Assembly (NCBI RefSeq): GCF_018223345.1
Contig: NZ_CP073587.1
Span: forward strand, 3,659,001 to 3,723,000
Source of the DNA: Shewanella yunxiaonensis
GTDB taxonomy: Bacteria; Pseudomonadota; Gammaproteobacteria; Enterobacterales; Shewanellaceae
Length of the DNA: 64,000 nucleotides
Direction of reading: 5' to 3'
Shown here: piece by piece, positions 24,851 to 34,274 of the stretch
How the letters are laid out: each line of letters starts with the position of its first letter
Numbering within the stretch: position 1 is the stretch's first letter
Notes under the pieces: model-generated
The model's input: the letters and a program-made list of their open reading frames with translations, nothing else
Told to the model about the DNA's origin: nothing
Database searches by the model: none
Made by a program: the position numbers and the translations under genes

Positions 24851-25411
24851 ATGAATCTGACCAGTTCAAGCTTTCCTTTTGGTGATATTATCCAATGGGT
24901 TGTTGATCACCAAGTATCTTTTCCTGTTTCCCCACTGAAAGACTGGCTCATCGCTGATGGTAGTCTGACGCAGCGGTTAAAGCAGTGCTGTGAACAATTT
25001 GAAGTGCAATTGCTCGGAGAACGTGAACTCACACCGTTACCGGGAGAATGGCCGGATATCACCCAGCAACTTTGGATCCGTGAGGCGCTACTATGCCTTG
25101 ACGGTCGACCTTGGATATTTGCCCGCACGCTGGCACCGCTGACGTTATCTCAACAACAATTGCAGCATCTTGGTAACCGTCCATTGGGTGAGTTGTTGTT
25201 CAGTGACTCGCAATGTCATGCGGGCATGATGGAATGGGGATTAGCCCCAGCAACCGGTAACATCCAACAGCTGGCTCGTGCCCTCGGGCAAGTCGAAGGG
25301 GTAACCGAAATCTGGGGCCGCCGCCGACACTTTAGTTATCGGCAGCAGCCATTAGTGGTGGCGGAATTCTTTTTACCGGAAGCGGTTAAGCGTTTGCCAC
25401 CACTGATCTGA
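24851..25411 (+). CDS. ubiC: chorismate--pyruvate lyase
   Basis: 186 aa, full length for UbiC. The conserved LWIREALLCLDGRPWIFARTLAP block (partly quoted: WIREALLCLDGRPW) with the product-binding arginines, and RRRHFSYRQQPLVVAEFFLP at the C-terminus, support the call. Converts chorismate to 4-hydroxybenzoate, first step of ubiquinone synthesis. ubiA is not next to it; the 3' end overlaps the convergent M6 protease gene by 26 bases. Confidence 0.9.
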   Translation: MNLTSSSFPFGDIIQWVVDHQVSFPVSPLKDWLIADGSLTQRLKQCCEQFEVQLLGERELTPLPGEWPDITQQLWIREALLCLDGRPWIFARTLAPLTLSQQQLQHLGNRPLGELLFSDSQCHAGMMEWGLAPATGNIQQLARALGQVEGVTEIWGRRRHFSYRQQPLVVAEFFLPEAVKRLPPLI

Positions 25412-28205
25412 GTAATGACTTACGCCGTCCAAAGGCAGTCAACGCTAATCCGAGCAAACACCAGAGACCCATACTGCCCCCACCAGAGCTGCTAGTACTG
25501 GCCGTTGGGGCCGAGACAGCGACACTGGCACTCGCGCTGCTGCTGGCATTATTACTATCGCTAACGGTTAATGTGACCGTGTAACTTCCCGCTGCACTAT
25601 AGGTATGCGTCGGGGAGGTCAGGGTACTACTGCTCCCATCACCAAAACTCCAACTGTAACTAAGGGAGCCACTGCCACCACTACTCTGATTGGTAAACTG
25701 CACGGTCAAGCCACTGGTACTGCTACCAAAGGCAGCCGTTAGTGTGGAACTGAGCGTGATCTGTTTGGTAATCGTGGCCGTTTGAGCAGCAGCATCCGTC
25801 ACCGTAAGCGCCACAGCGTATGCCCCGGCTGAGGTGTAAGTATGCGTTGGATTCTGTTCACTACTGCTATTTCCGTCCCCAAAACTCCACTGATAGTGAT
25901 ACGGCGCAGTGCCACCACTGGCACTGCCGCTGAAACTCACCGTAGTATTTTGTGCCGAAACACTGATACCGGCAGCCAAAGCGGCTGGCTGGCTAGTTCC
26001 AGCCAACGCGACACGAACGGTAGCCTGGCTGGAATCCTGCTCCTGCGACACCACTTCAATGGTGACACCCAGGGCTGGTAGGATAATGCCAGCCTGCGGC
26101 ATTGTTGAACCGCTGTAATCCTCCCGGTCATCAAAAAAGCTATTTGCTAACCGATAACTGTCATTAGGGTAATAACTCTGGTTGTAGAGACTGAAAGCTG
26201 CGTCATGAACCTGCACTAACGTTGATTCTGTGCCTATCACGTGTTGGTCAGCATCCACGACCCCAATGAATACTTTGCCGGGATGCTCGGAAACATTGTT
26301 ATCACTGACTTCATCATCACGCAGCCACACCAACACGCCAGGATCATAAGCTGCCAACTGCAAGCCGCTGTCCACACCATTGTAACTACGTAACTGCACC
26401 AGATAACTGCGACCTTTGCCTGGACGGGTGTCACCAGTGCGGATAAAGCCACCTAAAGTGACCGCCGCATTATCCTGCTCCGCGTTGTCGGCAAACACGC
26501 TGCTAGACCCACTATTAATCAACAGATTATCTATCTGGAAACCTTCACCACCGAGCGATTCATCGGTTTTATAAACCAGGCTGATCTGCTTGTTCAGTCC
26601 CGCATAGGCACTCAGATCATAAGAGAGCGTTACCCAGCCATTATTGTCGGCTGCCGATAACGTGGAGGAGTCGCCTGTAATGATGTTGGCTGCATTGTTG
26701 ATACTATTGCTACTTAGCGTGTAATTACCGGCAATTGCCACACCATCGACCAGTACCTGAGCGTAATCATAATATTTCTCGGTATCCCAGCGAGCTTTCA
26801 TTGTCAGGGTCAAACTGCTACTGCTTGGCAACTGCACATCAAAGGACATGGCGTTATTCAGGTTATTTCCCTCACCTGAATAATACTGATATGCGCCAGC
26901 GTAGGGTGCGGTTATAGCCACAGTGCCAACCGGTAAGGTTATCGCCAATTGGTTGATATTATTTGCATCTGTTGCCTGATTCAGCACAACATCGGTACCA
27001 TCTGCGGTCAACGCTGAGTAGTCAATAGTCTGTTGATTCAGCCACAGACCTTTATAACGCTGCTGTAAAAAGTCACGGGCATAAGGGCTAAACCCAGAAG
27101 GCGCTGAGCCACCAGGAGACCCAGTCCAACTGCCGCTCGACATCAAGGACCACAGGGCTACCGGCTCGCCATCCTCAACAGCACCGGTGTCATACTCATC
27201 CGGCAATCCCAGATCATGACCGAATTCATGCACACATACGCCAACGGAGGAATCAATTGGCTGAATCGTGTAGCCAAACACGCGTTTTGACGTTCCCGGG
27301 ATCAGCTGACCATAGCCACCAGACGATGGCACATAGAAGCGGTGCGACCAAATGGCGTCAGAGCCTAACACCCCGCCACCAGACTCCTCACCAATACTGG
27401 AGTGGAACACCATCACGTGGTCGATAATGCCATCGGGCTCATCGAGGACACCATCACCATCAAGGTCGTAAGGGTCTTCAACATCATATTGTGCCAGCTC
27501 ATCGGCTGACATAGTCGCGGCGGCCTTGGCCACGGCCTCTTCCACTAAATCCGTGGCACGGATGTCGCTGTCGTTATTATCCGGATCATTCGCACCGTAA
27601 TATGCCGCATCATGGCTAGCGGTAAACCAGCCTTTAACCGCACCGCTAAAATAGAAAGTGCTGCCGGACACGGCTTGGTAATATTGGTAAGCCGACTCCA
27701 GATTCTGCCCTGAGGGGCCGCTAAAGCCAGCGTCTGAGAACAACAAATCGTTGTAGTGTGACGCCGGATAACTGCTGTAGTACATGTCAGTATCGGCAGA
27801 CGTTAACCGATTGTTGTCATACGGCAAGTCAGGAAAATCGATCAACACCGCTAACACTTTCACTGTCTTAGTTACACTCGCATCAGCCGCGGATACCCGC
27901 TGCAATTTACTGCTAAGGCCACTACTCTGACTGCGCAGCAATGCCGTTTTCATTAATTGCTGTTGCTGGCTGACAACGGTTAACTGCTCTTTTGTCAACT
28001 TGCCGGCCGCCATGTATGACGCCAGCGCCTGTTGTTTCGCTAAGTCTGAGGCATCAACCGCCAATTCCCCTCTTTTTTGCAGCCAGTAGAGGATCTGTTG
28101 TTGATTGGCAATCGCCGGATCTCGTGGGGCTGGAGCAGCGCTGACACCGCCAGCAAACAGCAAACTGATACCACTAATAAAGGAGAGCAAATCTCTACGG
28201 TTCAT
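25386..28205 (-). CDS. M6 family secreted metalloprotease with two PKD domains and GlyGly-CTERM
   Basis: 939 aa. Signal peptide at the N-terminus, propeptide-like region, then an immune inhibitor A-type M6 peptidase with the zinc site H326-E-F-G-H330 followed by DLGLPDEYD. Two PKD repeats (YHYQWSFGDGNSS and LSYSWSFGDGSSS) lie near residues 740-900. The C-terminus GGGSMGLWCLLGLALTAF followed by GRRK is a GlyGly-CTERM rhombosortase signal, so the protein is probably exported by type II secretion and processed at the surface. Its start overlaps the upstream lipoprotein gene by four bases. Convergent overlap with ubiC. Confidence 0.88.
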   Translation of the reverse strand: MNRRDLLSFISGISLLFAGGVSAAPAPRDPAIANQQQILYWLQKRGELAVDASDLAKQQALASYMAAGKLTKEQLTVVSQQQQLMKTALLRSQSSGLSSKLQRVSAADASVTKTVKVLAVLIDFPDLPYDNNRLTSADTDMYYSSYPASHYNDLLFSDAGFSGPSGQNLESAYQYYQAVSGSTFYFSGAVKGWFTASHDAAYYGANDPDNNDSDIRATDLVEEAVAKAAATMSADELAQYDVEDPYDLDGDGVLDEPDGIIDHVMVFHSSIGEESGGGVLGSDAIWSHRFYVPSSGGYGQLIPGTSKRVFGYTIQPIDSSVGVCVHEFGHDLGLPDEYDTGAVEDGEPVALWSLMSSGSWTGSPGGSAPSGFSPYARDFLQQRYKGLWLNQQTIDYSALTADGTDVVLNQATDANNINQLAITLPVGTVAITAPYAGAYQYYSGEGNNLNNAMSFDVQLPSSSSLTLTMKARWDTEKYYDYAQVLVDGVAIAGNYTLSSNSINNAANIITGDSSTLSAADNNGWVTLSYDLSAYAGLNKQISLVYKTDESLGGEGFQIDNLLINSGSSSVFADNAEQDNAAVTLGGFIRTGDTRPGKGRSYLVQLRSYNGVDSGLQLAAYDPGVLVWLRDDEVSDNNVSEHPGKVFIGVVDADQHVIGTESTLVQVHDAAFSLYNQSYYPNDSYRLANSFFDDREDYSGSTMPQAGIILPALGVTIEVVSQEQDSSQATVRVALAGTSQPAALAAGISVSAQNTTVSFSGSASGGTAPYHYQWSFGDGNSSSEQNPTHTYTSAGAYAVALTVTDAAAQTATITKQITLSSTLTAAFGSSTSGLTVQFTNQSSGGSGSLSYSWSFGDGSSSTLTSPTHTYSAAGSYTVTLTVSDSNNASSSASASVAVSAPTASTSSSGGGSMGLWCLLGLALTAFGRRKSLLRSVVANA

Positions 28206-28507
28206 GCTTTGGGCTCCTTTTTACATTTGCTGTAAGCTTGTTGGCGTTTGCGAATATAGTCACTGAGGATCTGTTGCTGCTGTTCTTGCGTCATCTCTGG
28301 AGTCAGCACACCTTGCTCCAATAACAACTGTTTGATTTTCTCGCGATCAAGGTGCGGGGCCCCACTCCCACAGGGCGTCAATGGCACTGGCGCGACCGTT
28401 GGCGCAGGTGTCGTGGAATTTTCAGCTTGAGGCGAAGACTGGCAGGCACTGGCCCCCATCAGCATAAATGCTACAGGCAGCCCGAGAATAGAATAGCGAC
28501 TGATCAC
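28202..28507 (-). CDS. small lipoprotein coupled to the M6 protease
   Basis: 101 aa from the GTG at 28507, chosen because GGGGGTG precedes it. Hydrophobic segment ILGLPVAFMLMG leads to a lipobox-like ASAC. After a Pro/Thr-rich linker comes CGSGAPHLDREKIKQLLLEQGV with a helical tail containing YIRKRQQAYSKCKKE. Its stop overlaps the protease start (ATGA), so the two proteins are made together; the lipoprotein might help secretion or folding of the protease. No family recognised. Confidence 0.6.
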   Translation of the reverse strand: MISRYSILGLPVAFMLMGASACQSSPQAENSTTPAPTVAPVPLTPCGSGAPHLDREKIKQLLLEQGVLTPEMTQEQQQQILSDYIRKRQQAYSKCKKEPKA

Positions 28508-28653
28508 TGAACACCCCCATAACAACTCAGGAACATCACATTAACTGTAGACAACAATAGAAGACAAGCAGTTCAGATGTAAAAAAGGGTAATTGTTCAG
28601 CGGCAGTTAAGCCGGGCTAACGAGGCCCAGCTCAGCGCGGCAAATTCGCAAGG

Positions 28654-29247
28654 TTATTGGACTGAAGAGAGATACCGCGCGATACCATCAAGGAACATCT
28701 GTACGGAAATCATCACCAGCACCATGCCCATCAAACGCTCAACGGCGGTCAGACCTTTATCGCCAAGTATTTTATTGAATACTTTATAAAACAACAAAAT
28801 AAATGCACTAACTGCCCAAGCAGAGACCAAAGCCACGGTCCATTCCAGCATCTTACTGCTGTCGGTATGTGCCAGCAGGATCAAAGCAGCGAGGATTGAC
28901 GGGCCAGCCATCAGCGGAATGGCCATCGGCACAATAAACGGCTCTTCACCAGCCGCCAAGCCAACAATGCCGCCTGGCTGAGGGAAAATCATGCGAATAG
29001 CGATCAGGAACAAGATAATACCACCTGCAATACTGACGCTTTCAGAACGTAGATTCAGGAAGTTAAGAATAGCCTCACCCGCATAGAGAAACATCAACAT
29101 GATGACCAGCGCGAACACCAGTTCGCGGACCAGCACGTGGCGGCGCTTTTTCGGATCAATATGCCGTAATATCGAAGCAAAAACTGGCAAGTTACCCAGC
29201 GGATCCATAATCAAGAATAACATCACGGCAGCAGACAGAATATCCAT
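28654..29247 (-). CDS. yhgN: MarC/YhgN family inner membrane protein
   Basis: 197 aa with six predicted membrane helices. MDPLGNLPVFASIL near the N-terminus and the repeated PLMAGPSILAALI are the MarC (UPF0056) family marks. Function of the family is not settled; despite the MarC name it is not a proven antibiotic exporter. Divergent from the ZIP-like gene. Confidence 0.85.
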   Translation of the reverse strand: MDILSAAVMLFLIMDPLGNLPVFASILRHIDPKKRRHVLVRELVFALVIMLMFLYAGEAILNFLNLRSESVSIAGGIILFLIAIRMIFPQPGGIVGLAAGEEPFIVPMAIPLMAGPSILAALILLAHTDSSKMLEWTVALVSAWAVSAFILLFYKVFNKILGDKGLTAVERLMGMVLVMISVQMFLDGIARYLSSVQ

Positions 29248-29417
29248 GGTTTGTCAGCCCGGCAGATTTCAACAAGGTGGCATATTGTATAGGTTTTCTA
29301 ACGGAATTTCGGCATTCTTGGCAGGATATTTTTCTCTGGCGGCAAGTAAATTACCTGCTGCTCATTATCAGCACACTTGCTATACTACAACGCTTTTCAA
29401 TTTCATTAACGGTACCC

Positions 29418-30956
29418 ATGTTATACCTTGTTGCCAGCTGCGTGGCCCTTTTGCTCGGTCCGATCTTTTATCGTTGGTTATCATCAGGTAGCGGCCTGCA
29501 TAAAGGACTGGATGGCTTCATCTTCGTTTCCTTAGGTGGCCTGGTACTGGTGCATATTCTGCCAGAACTGCTGGAGCATGGTGGTTTGCTGGCACTGGTA
29601 TTTGTGGTACTCGGACTCTGGGGACCATCTGCCAGCGAAAAGTTGTTCCATCGCTATTCGGACCTCACTCACAACGTTACGCTGATTTTAGGGATCACCG
29701 GTTTGTTGCTGCACACCGTCACTGATGGTGGCGCCATTGTGCTGGCACAGCAGGACAGCAATTACAGTCTGTTGGCACTTGGTGTGATCCTGCATCGATT
29801 ACCTGTAGGATTGGCCATCTGGTGGTTGTTAAAACCTCATGCCGGTGCACGTTGGGCATGGGCCGTGCTGGTACTGATGATGTTATTAACCAGTGTTGGC
29901 TATGTCGCCGGGGAGCAACTCCTGCAACATCTCAGCCTGGACAATACCGTCTACCTACAAGCCTTTGTCACTGGCTCTATTCTGCATGTGGTGCTGCATC
30001 AACCACATGGTAATGACAATGACAGCAACGGCCATTACGAACTGTATGCCGGATTCGGAAGTTTGTTGGGTTTAGGGTTACTGACCGTACTGATGCTGAT
30101 GGATTCAGGTGAACATGCCCACGAACACGCCCATGAATCTGTGCAACTTGTCGACTGGTTATTAATGCTGGCTCCTGCCTTGATACTGGCCCATGTTGCC
30201 GCGACGCTGCGTTATGCATGTAATCTGAAACCTGATAGCCAAAATCCACTGTTGCAATGGCTGCAACGACTGGCCGCCCCCGAAGTTCTGTTATTGACGC
30301 TGCTATTACTGGGACCCGCCTTTGCAGGACTACAGTTGCTGTCACTGTTATTAGTGGGCGGGTTGCTGACTGTGCTTAAAGCAACGCCAGTAGATGTACT
30401 GCCGCGGCCACACACCAGCGCTTTGGCATTTGGCTTCAGCTATGGTGTTGATCGCAGCGCGCCATGGATTCTGCTCAGTCTGTTATTGGCCAATTTAATC
30501 GGCCATCCTTCGGTACCATTAGACAACAATTGGGTACAAGTTGCTGTACTCGCGCTAGTTTTCATTCCATTGCAGTTCAGCCCGCTTGGCAGCACCGTCA
30601 TGGCTGCTACCCTCGCCTATAGCGGTTGGAATTCACCGGCATTGGTGATGTGCCTTTGTGGTGCCCAGTTGCTCAGCATCAGTCAACTGCGAGTGTTGTC
30701 ATTGCTTCAAAAGTCGCTGGCATTAGCAGTATTAGCTGTCATATTAGGATTAGCAACTTACTGGCAGCCACAGTGGCAGTTGCTGCTACCTCAGCAAACA
30801 ACGATCAGCACTATCGCGTTAATGTTACTGGCGATCCTGTTTGCTATTAGCTTATTACGCCAGGGACCGAGACGATTTTTACGGGCACTGAAACCGCAGT
30901 TACAGCTTGCTAATACCGCTGCACACCACCACAGTCACGCGGAACATCATCACTGA
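29418..30956 (+). CDS. His-rich polytopic membrane protein, ZIP-like N-half
   Basis: 512 aa from the ATG at 29418 (MLYLVASC); an upstream extension of the frame covers the promoter region of the divergent gene (a TATACT -10-like box lies near 29380), so I exclude it. The N-half resembles ZIP metal transporters: HILPELLEHGG, LHTVTDGGAIV (compare HNxxDG) and LHRLPVGLAIW (compare HExPHE). A His-rich loop (EHAHEHAHES) follows, then a second set of about eight helices of permease type with PLGSTVMAA, and a His tail HHHSHAEHHH. Likely metal transport; substrate unknown. Confidence 0.6.
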   Translation: MLYLVASCVALLLGPIFYRWLSSGSGLHKGLDGFIFVSLGGLVLVHILPELLEHGGLLALVFVVLGLWGPSASEKLFHRYSDLTHNVTLILGITGLLLHTVTDGGAIVLAQQDSNYSLLALGVILHRLPVGLAIWWLLKPHAGARWAWAVLVLMMLLTSVGYVAGEQLLQHLSLDNTVYLQAFVTGSILHVVLHQPHGNDNDSNGHYELYAGFGSLLGLGLLTVLMLMDSGEHAHEHAHESVQLVDWLLMLAPALILAHVAATLRYACNLKPDSQNPLLQWLQRLAAPEVLLLTLLLLGPAFAGLQLLSLLLVGGLLTVLKATPVDVLPRPHTSALAFGFSYGVDRSAPWILLSLLLANLIGHPSVPLDNNWVQVAVLALVFIPLQFSPLGSTVMAATLAYSGWNSPALVMCLCGAQLLSISQLRVLSLLQKSLALAVLAVILGLATYWQPQWQLLLPQQTTISTIALMLLAILFAISLLRQGPRRFLRALKPQLQLANTAAHHHSHAEHHH

Positions 30957-31016
30957 GTTAGGGCTTTTGGGGTCAGGCAGGCTATGCTGCGACCATAAGT
31001 TGATGGAGGATTGATG

Positions 31017-31775
31017 ATGTGTATTCTGTTTGTCGCATTGCAGCAACACCCAGATTACCCACTAATCCTGTGTGCTAATCGGGACGAATACCATCATCGG
31101 CCTTCGCAGGCGGCACATTTCTGGCCGCCACAGCAGCAACTACTGGCGGGTAAAGACCTGAGCGCTGGAGGCAGTTGGTTAGGCGTAAATAGGCAAGGCA
31201 CCCTGGCGGCGATCACCAATATCCGCGCACCTCATTTGCTCCGCGATAATTGCCGTAGCCGTGGTGAACTGGTCATTCGGGCGCTCAGCCAGTCTGTCAG
31301 TCCCCAGTGGTTACAGCAGCACCGACAAGACTATAACCCTTTCAATCTGCTTTACGGCGATGCTGACCATTTGTATTGCTATAACAGTCTTGGTGAGAAT
31401 CTGCAGCCACTGACACCCGGCTTTCATGCGATCAGCAATGGCGCCCTTGATGACATCTGGCCGAAGATGGCGCGAGGAACGCAGGCATTGCAGCAAAAAA
31501 TTGTCGGTGCTGCGCCTTTGGATTACGCCACATTGCTAGACATTATGCAGGATGATACCGAAGCAGAAAGCGCACAATTACCGGACACCGGCATTGATAG
31601 TGAATGGGAACGGAAATTATCAGCGATTTTTATTCGGCACCCGCAATATGGGACTCGCAGCACCAGCTTACTATTACAGAATCATGCGGGGGAGATCCAT
31701 TTCCATGAGGTGCGGTATAACAGCGATGGCAAAGTGCTGGGGCAGGAGAGTTTCCACTTTGCAATTTCGGGTTGA
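31017..31775 (+). CDS. NRDE (TANGO2-like) family protein
   Basis: 252 aa. I choose the third possible start (31017) so the protein begins MC, as usual for this family in which Cys2 is conserved; GGAGG is 8 bases upstream. The family signature N-R-D-E occurs as CANRDEYHHRPS near residue 20, followed by AGKDLSAGGSWLGVN and ITNIRAP. The eukaryotic relative TANGO2 is linked to heme and lipid handling; the bacterial role is not known. Confidence 0.8.
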   Translation: MCILFVALQQHPDYPLILCANRDEYHHRPSQAAHFWPPQQQLLAGKDLSAGGSWLGVNRQGTLAAITNIRAPHLLRDNCRSRGELVIRALSQSVSPQWLQQHRQDYNPFNLLYGDADHLYCYNSLGENLQPLTPGFHAISNGALDDIWPKMARGTQALQQKIVGAAPLDYATLLDIMQDDTEAESAQLPDTGIDSEWERKLSAIFIRHPQYGTRSTSLLLQNHAGEIHFHEVRYNSDGKVLGQESFHFAISG

Positions 31776-31779
31776 TGTT

Positions 31780-32201
31780 CAGCAGTAATGATGTGTGGTC
31801 ATAGACAATAACCCGTTGTTCATTATGGTTTTCTACTAATAAGGTAAACACGCCTGTCGGTGGGCTGTTGCAATGGCGATTGTCCGATAACTAACGCCGC
31901 ATAATGACTGAGCATGTGGACAGCGCCCACCTGCAAGCAAAGTTATCCCACGGTTTTCTTATCGAGGTAATTTTGCTGATAGGTGCTAAGCATCGCCGTC
32001 CAACCGCTGACACAGCGTTTACCTGAGACAAAACGCTACTTGTCATTGTGCCAGTAACCCTGCGTATGGGCCTTAATATCGCCCCGATTCCAGGTCATCT
32101 TGAAGTGGCAGCAACGCCATAGTGTTATCAGTAGGCACCGCTGTCGCCATGCAACGGCATAAAATGCCACAGCCTAGTAACGAGGTTCGCCAAATTGTCA
32201 T
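31780..32201 (-). pseudogene. decayed SnoaL/NTF2-like (DUF4440) gene
   Basis: Reading three minus-strand frames in turn gives a recognisable protein: a signal-like start MTIWRTSLLGCGIL at 32201, then TWNRGDIKAHTQGYWHNDK, a TAG stop, RFVSGKRCVSGWTAMLSTYQQNY, a TAA stop after KKTVG, VHMLSHYAALVIGQSPLQQ, and after a frameshift VFTLLVENHNEQRVIVYDHTS. The GYW...RFVSG...GW...TY...Y pattern and the final DHTS are typical of SnoaL-like exported proteins. At least two stops and two frameshifts make it non-functional. Confidence 0.75.
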
Positions 32202-32280
32202 GCGCCATCCTTATCCATAGTTGCTTGTAACTCTTTTCAAGATAATCAACAAGCTACTATCAGTTAACTGGCGCATGACA
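32196..32280. repeat. 12-base inverted repeat with a nested repeat
   Basis: TGTCATGCGCCA (32196-32207) and TGGCGCATGACA (32269-32280) are perfect inverted copies, 61 bases apart. Inside, GCTTGT (32223-32228) pairs with ACAAGC (32248-32253). It covers the start of the SnoaL-like pseudogene and ends 14 bases from the mscS-like stop. Could be a small palindromic element; identity unknown. Confidence 0.5.
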
Positions 32281-32293
32281 GCTTACCCAACGC

Positions 32294-33580
32294 TTATTTG
32301 TCTGCCAGCGGCACACCCCGCAGACTACGGATATCATTACCGGTTGGCGCCTGAAATGCCCGCAGATCAAATTGCGGTAAAATGGCAAAGATATGGTCAA
32401 AGATATCGGATTGGATCTCTTCATAATTTACCCAGCGGGTATCATTAGTGAAGATATAGAGTTCCAGCGGTAATCCTTCTGTCGTTGGTGCCAACTGCCG
32501 CACCATCAGGGTCATATCCTGATGCACCTTGTCATGGTGTTTCAGATACTCCACCAGATAGGCGCGAAAAGTGCCGACATTGGTCAGCCGGCGGCCATTA
32601 ACCGGCATATCCATATCCGATACCTTGGCGTTGGATTGCCCGAGCTCACTGATTTTTTTCGGCAAGTATTCTTTCAGATAGTTGATTTTCGCCAGTTGCT
32701 TGCGGTCTGCCTCCGTCAGAAAGCGGATGGAATTGATATCAATATTCAACGCACGTTTGATGCGTCGGCCACCCGATTCCGACATGCCACGCCAGTTACG
32801 AAACGCATCCGAAACCAATGCATAAGCCGGGATCATGGTGATGGTTTTATCCCAGTTACGCACTTTAACGGTGATGAGCGATACCTCTTCTACAGCACCA
32901 TCTGCGCCATACTTATCCATCTGGATCCAGTCCCCTGGACTGACCATTCGGTTAGCCGCCAGCTGGATCCCCGCCACAAACCCTAAGATAGTATCCTTGA
33001 ATACCAACATCACTAAACCGGTGGCGACACCCAAGCCGCTGAGGAAATAAATAGGTGACTGATCTGCCAGCACCGAAATACTGACAATCAACGCGACGAA
33101 AAACAGGAACAGTTTAAACAACTGCACAAAGCTTTTGATAGGCAGGCGCCGACTGATCAGTTTGACATCTGCGACTTCATTGATGGCATCCATCGCCGCA
33201 TACAACGCCCGGACCATCACCACCACCAGCCAGATACTCAACAGCTTGTCGATGAGACCGCTGGCCAACCGATGTTCTGTCAGCACCAGCGGCACTAAAG
33301 AATTGAGCACTATTGCCGGAGCGAGCAATGACAACTTCTCCAACACCCGGTGCTTCAAAAAGATATCATCCCAGGTGGCTTTGGAGTGCACAATCATCAG
33401 ATTCATCGCTTGTACCACCCCGCGACGGATGATGATATAAACGATAGCCGCGACCAACAGACTGCTCAGGATCAGAATTGATGTTGCCAGCCAACCCGAA
33501 GGTTCACTGTTAACACCTAGCCGCGCCAACCAGTCCGACAACACAACACGAATATCTTTTTCCAAAGCTGCAATCTCCAC
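32294..33580 (-). CDS. ybdG: MscS-family mechanosensitive channel (YbdG-like)
   Basis: 428 aa. About five membrane helices precede the MscS pore and beta domain: FLSGLGVATGLVMLVFKDTILGF with the gate-like GLAT pattern, then NRMVSPGDWIQMDKYGADGAVEEVSLITVKVRNWDKTITMIP (pieces quoted, e.g. SPGDWIQMDKYGADGAVEEV). The long form and the C-terminal domain resemble E. coli YbdG (MscM). Opens under membrane tension to release solutes. Single gene. Confidence 0.85.
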   Translation of the reverse strand: MEIAALEKDIRVVLSDWLARLGVNSEPSGWLATSILILSSLLVAAIVYIIIRRGVVQAMNLMIVHSKATWDDIFLKHRVLEKLSLLAPAIVLNSLVPLVLTEHRLASGLIDKLLSIWLVVVMVRALYAAMDAINEVADVKLISRRLPIKSFVQLFKLFLFFVALIVSISVLADQSPIYFLSGLGVATGLVMLVFKDTILGFVAGIQLAANRMVSPGDWIQMDKYGADGAVEEVSLITVKVRNWDKTITMIPAYALVSDAFRNWRGMSESGGRRIKRALNIDINSIRFLTEADRKQLAKINYLKEYLPKKISELGQSNAKVSDMDMPVNGRRLTNVGTFRAYLVEYLKHHDKVHQDMTLMVRQLAPTTEGLPLELYIFTNDTRWVNYEEIQSDIFDHIFAILPQFDLRAFQAPTGNDIRSLRGVPLADK

Positions 33581-33674
33581 ACCGCTAACTGTGCCGACCC
33601 CCGTCGGCAGATGCTAGCGTAACATACCGTTTAACTTGTTGGTTTAACAGTTGTTGAATGGCAGATCTAAAAAA

Positions 33675-34106
33675 TTATTGTGGTGATAAGACCAATGAAA
33701 TCTCACGGATGATCGGTTGCTCAAAATGTACCCGCTCATTAGCCGGAACACCGCTTACATGCAGCTGACCATCAGCCAGCCCGTCGACAGCCAGTGGTTC
33801 GTGGCGCCCCTTCACCACCATCAGCGCCGAATATCGCTTACCAGCAATTTTGTCGATTAATGCTAAATAGCTGTACCACTGATGCGGATGACCGGTGTTG
33901 CAATTCGAATAACTGACTTCAGCACGCCATTGTTGCCGTGGGGACTCGGTGATTTGTAACGGTAACACCTCGCAAAACGCCTTGGCAGCTACGGTATCCG
34001 CCAGTCCGGTGACATGAAACCACAAGTATCCCGCCAATAACGCCAAAATCGCCGTAATACCACAATGGATACTTTGACGGGCAAACGCTCTGAAACAGGT
34101 CGCCAC
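33675..34106 (-). CDS. hypothetical membrane-anchored periplasmic protein
   Basis: 143 aa from a GTG at 34106 with AAGGATGAAGG before it. One hydrophobic helix near residues 15-33 (ITAILALLAGYLWFHVTGL) then a soluble domain with two cysteines (AKAFCEVLP, YSNCNTG) and a beta-rich end. I do not recognise the family. Preceded by a 9-base inverted repeat at 34174-34200. It may be a genus-specific protein. Confidence 0.55.
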   Translation of the reverse strand: MATCFRAFARQSIHCGITAILALLAGYLWFHVTGLADTVAAKAFCEVLPLQITESPRQQWRAEVSYSNCNTGHPHQWYSYLALIDKIAGKRYSALMVVKGRHEPLAVDGLADGQLHVSGVPANERVHFEQPIIREISLVLSPQ

Positions 34107-34173
34107 CCTTCATCCTTATAACAGCAGGGAGAGTCGCTCAGGCTAACGGCTTTTATTGGTCTGGTAACTATAC

Positions 34174-34200
34174 ATAATGCTATGAAATGTCTAGCATTAT
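34174..34200. promoter_or_regulatory. inverted repeat ATAATGCTA-N9-TAGCATTAT
   Basis: Perfect 9-base arms 68-94 bases upstream of the hypothetical gene at 33675-34106. No T-run follows, so an operator is more likely than a terminator. The binding protein is unknown. Confidence 0.4.
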
Positions 34201-34274
34201 CTATTATATAACAATAATAATGACACTCCGTCACAGTCGCTTCACTAATGCTGCTGCGATATCCCATACCGATT

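Noticed and set aside
29277..29417. N-terminal extension of the ZIP-like protein
   Set aside because: Would place coding sequence over the promoter region shared with the divergent MarC-family gene, and the added residues are not membrane-like.
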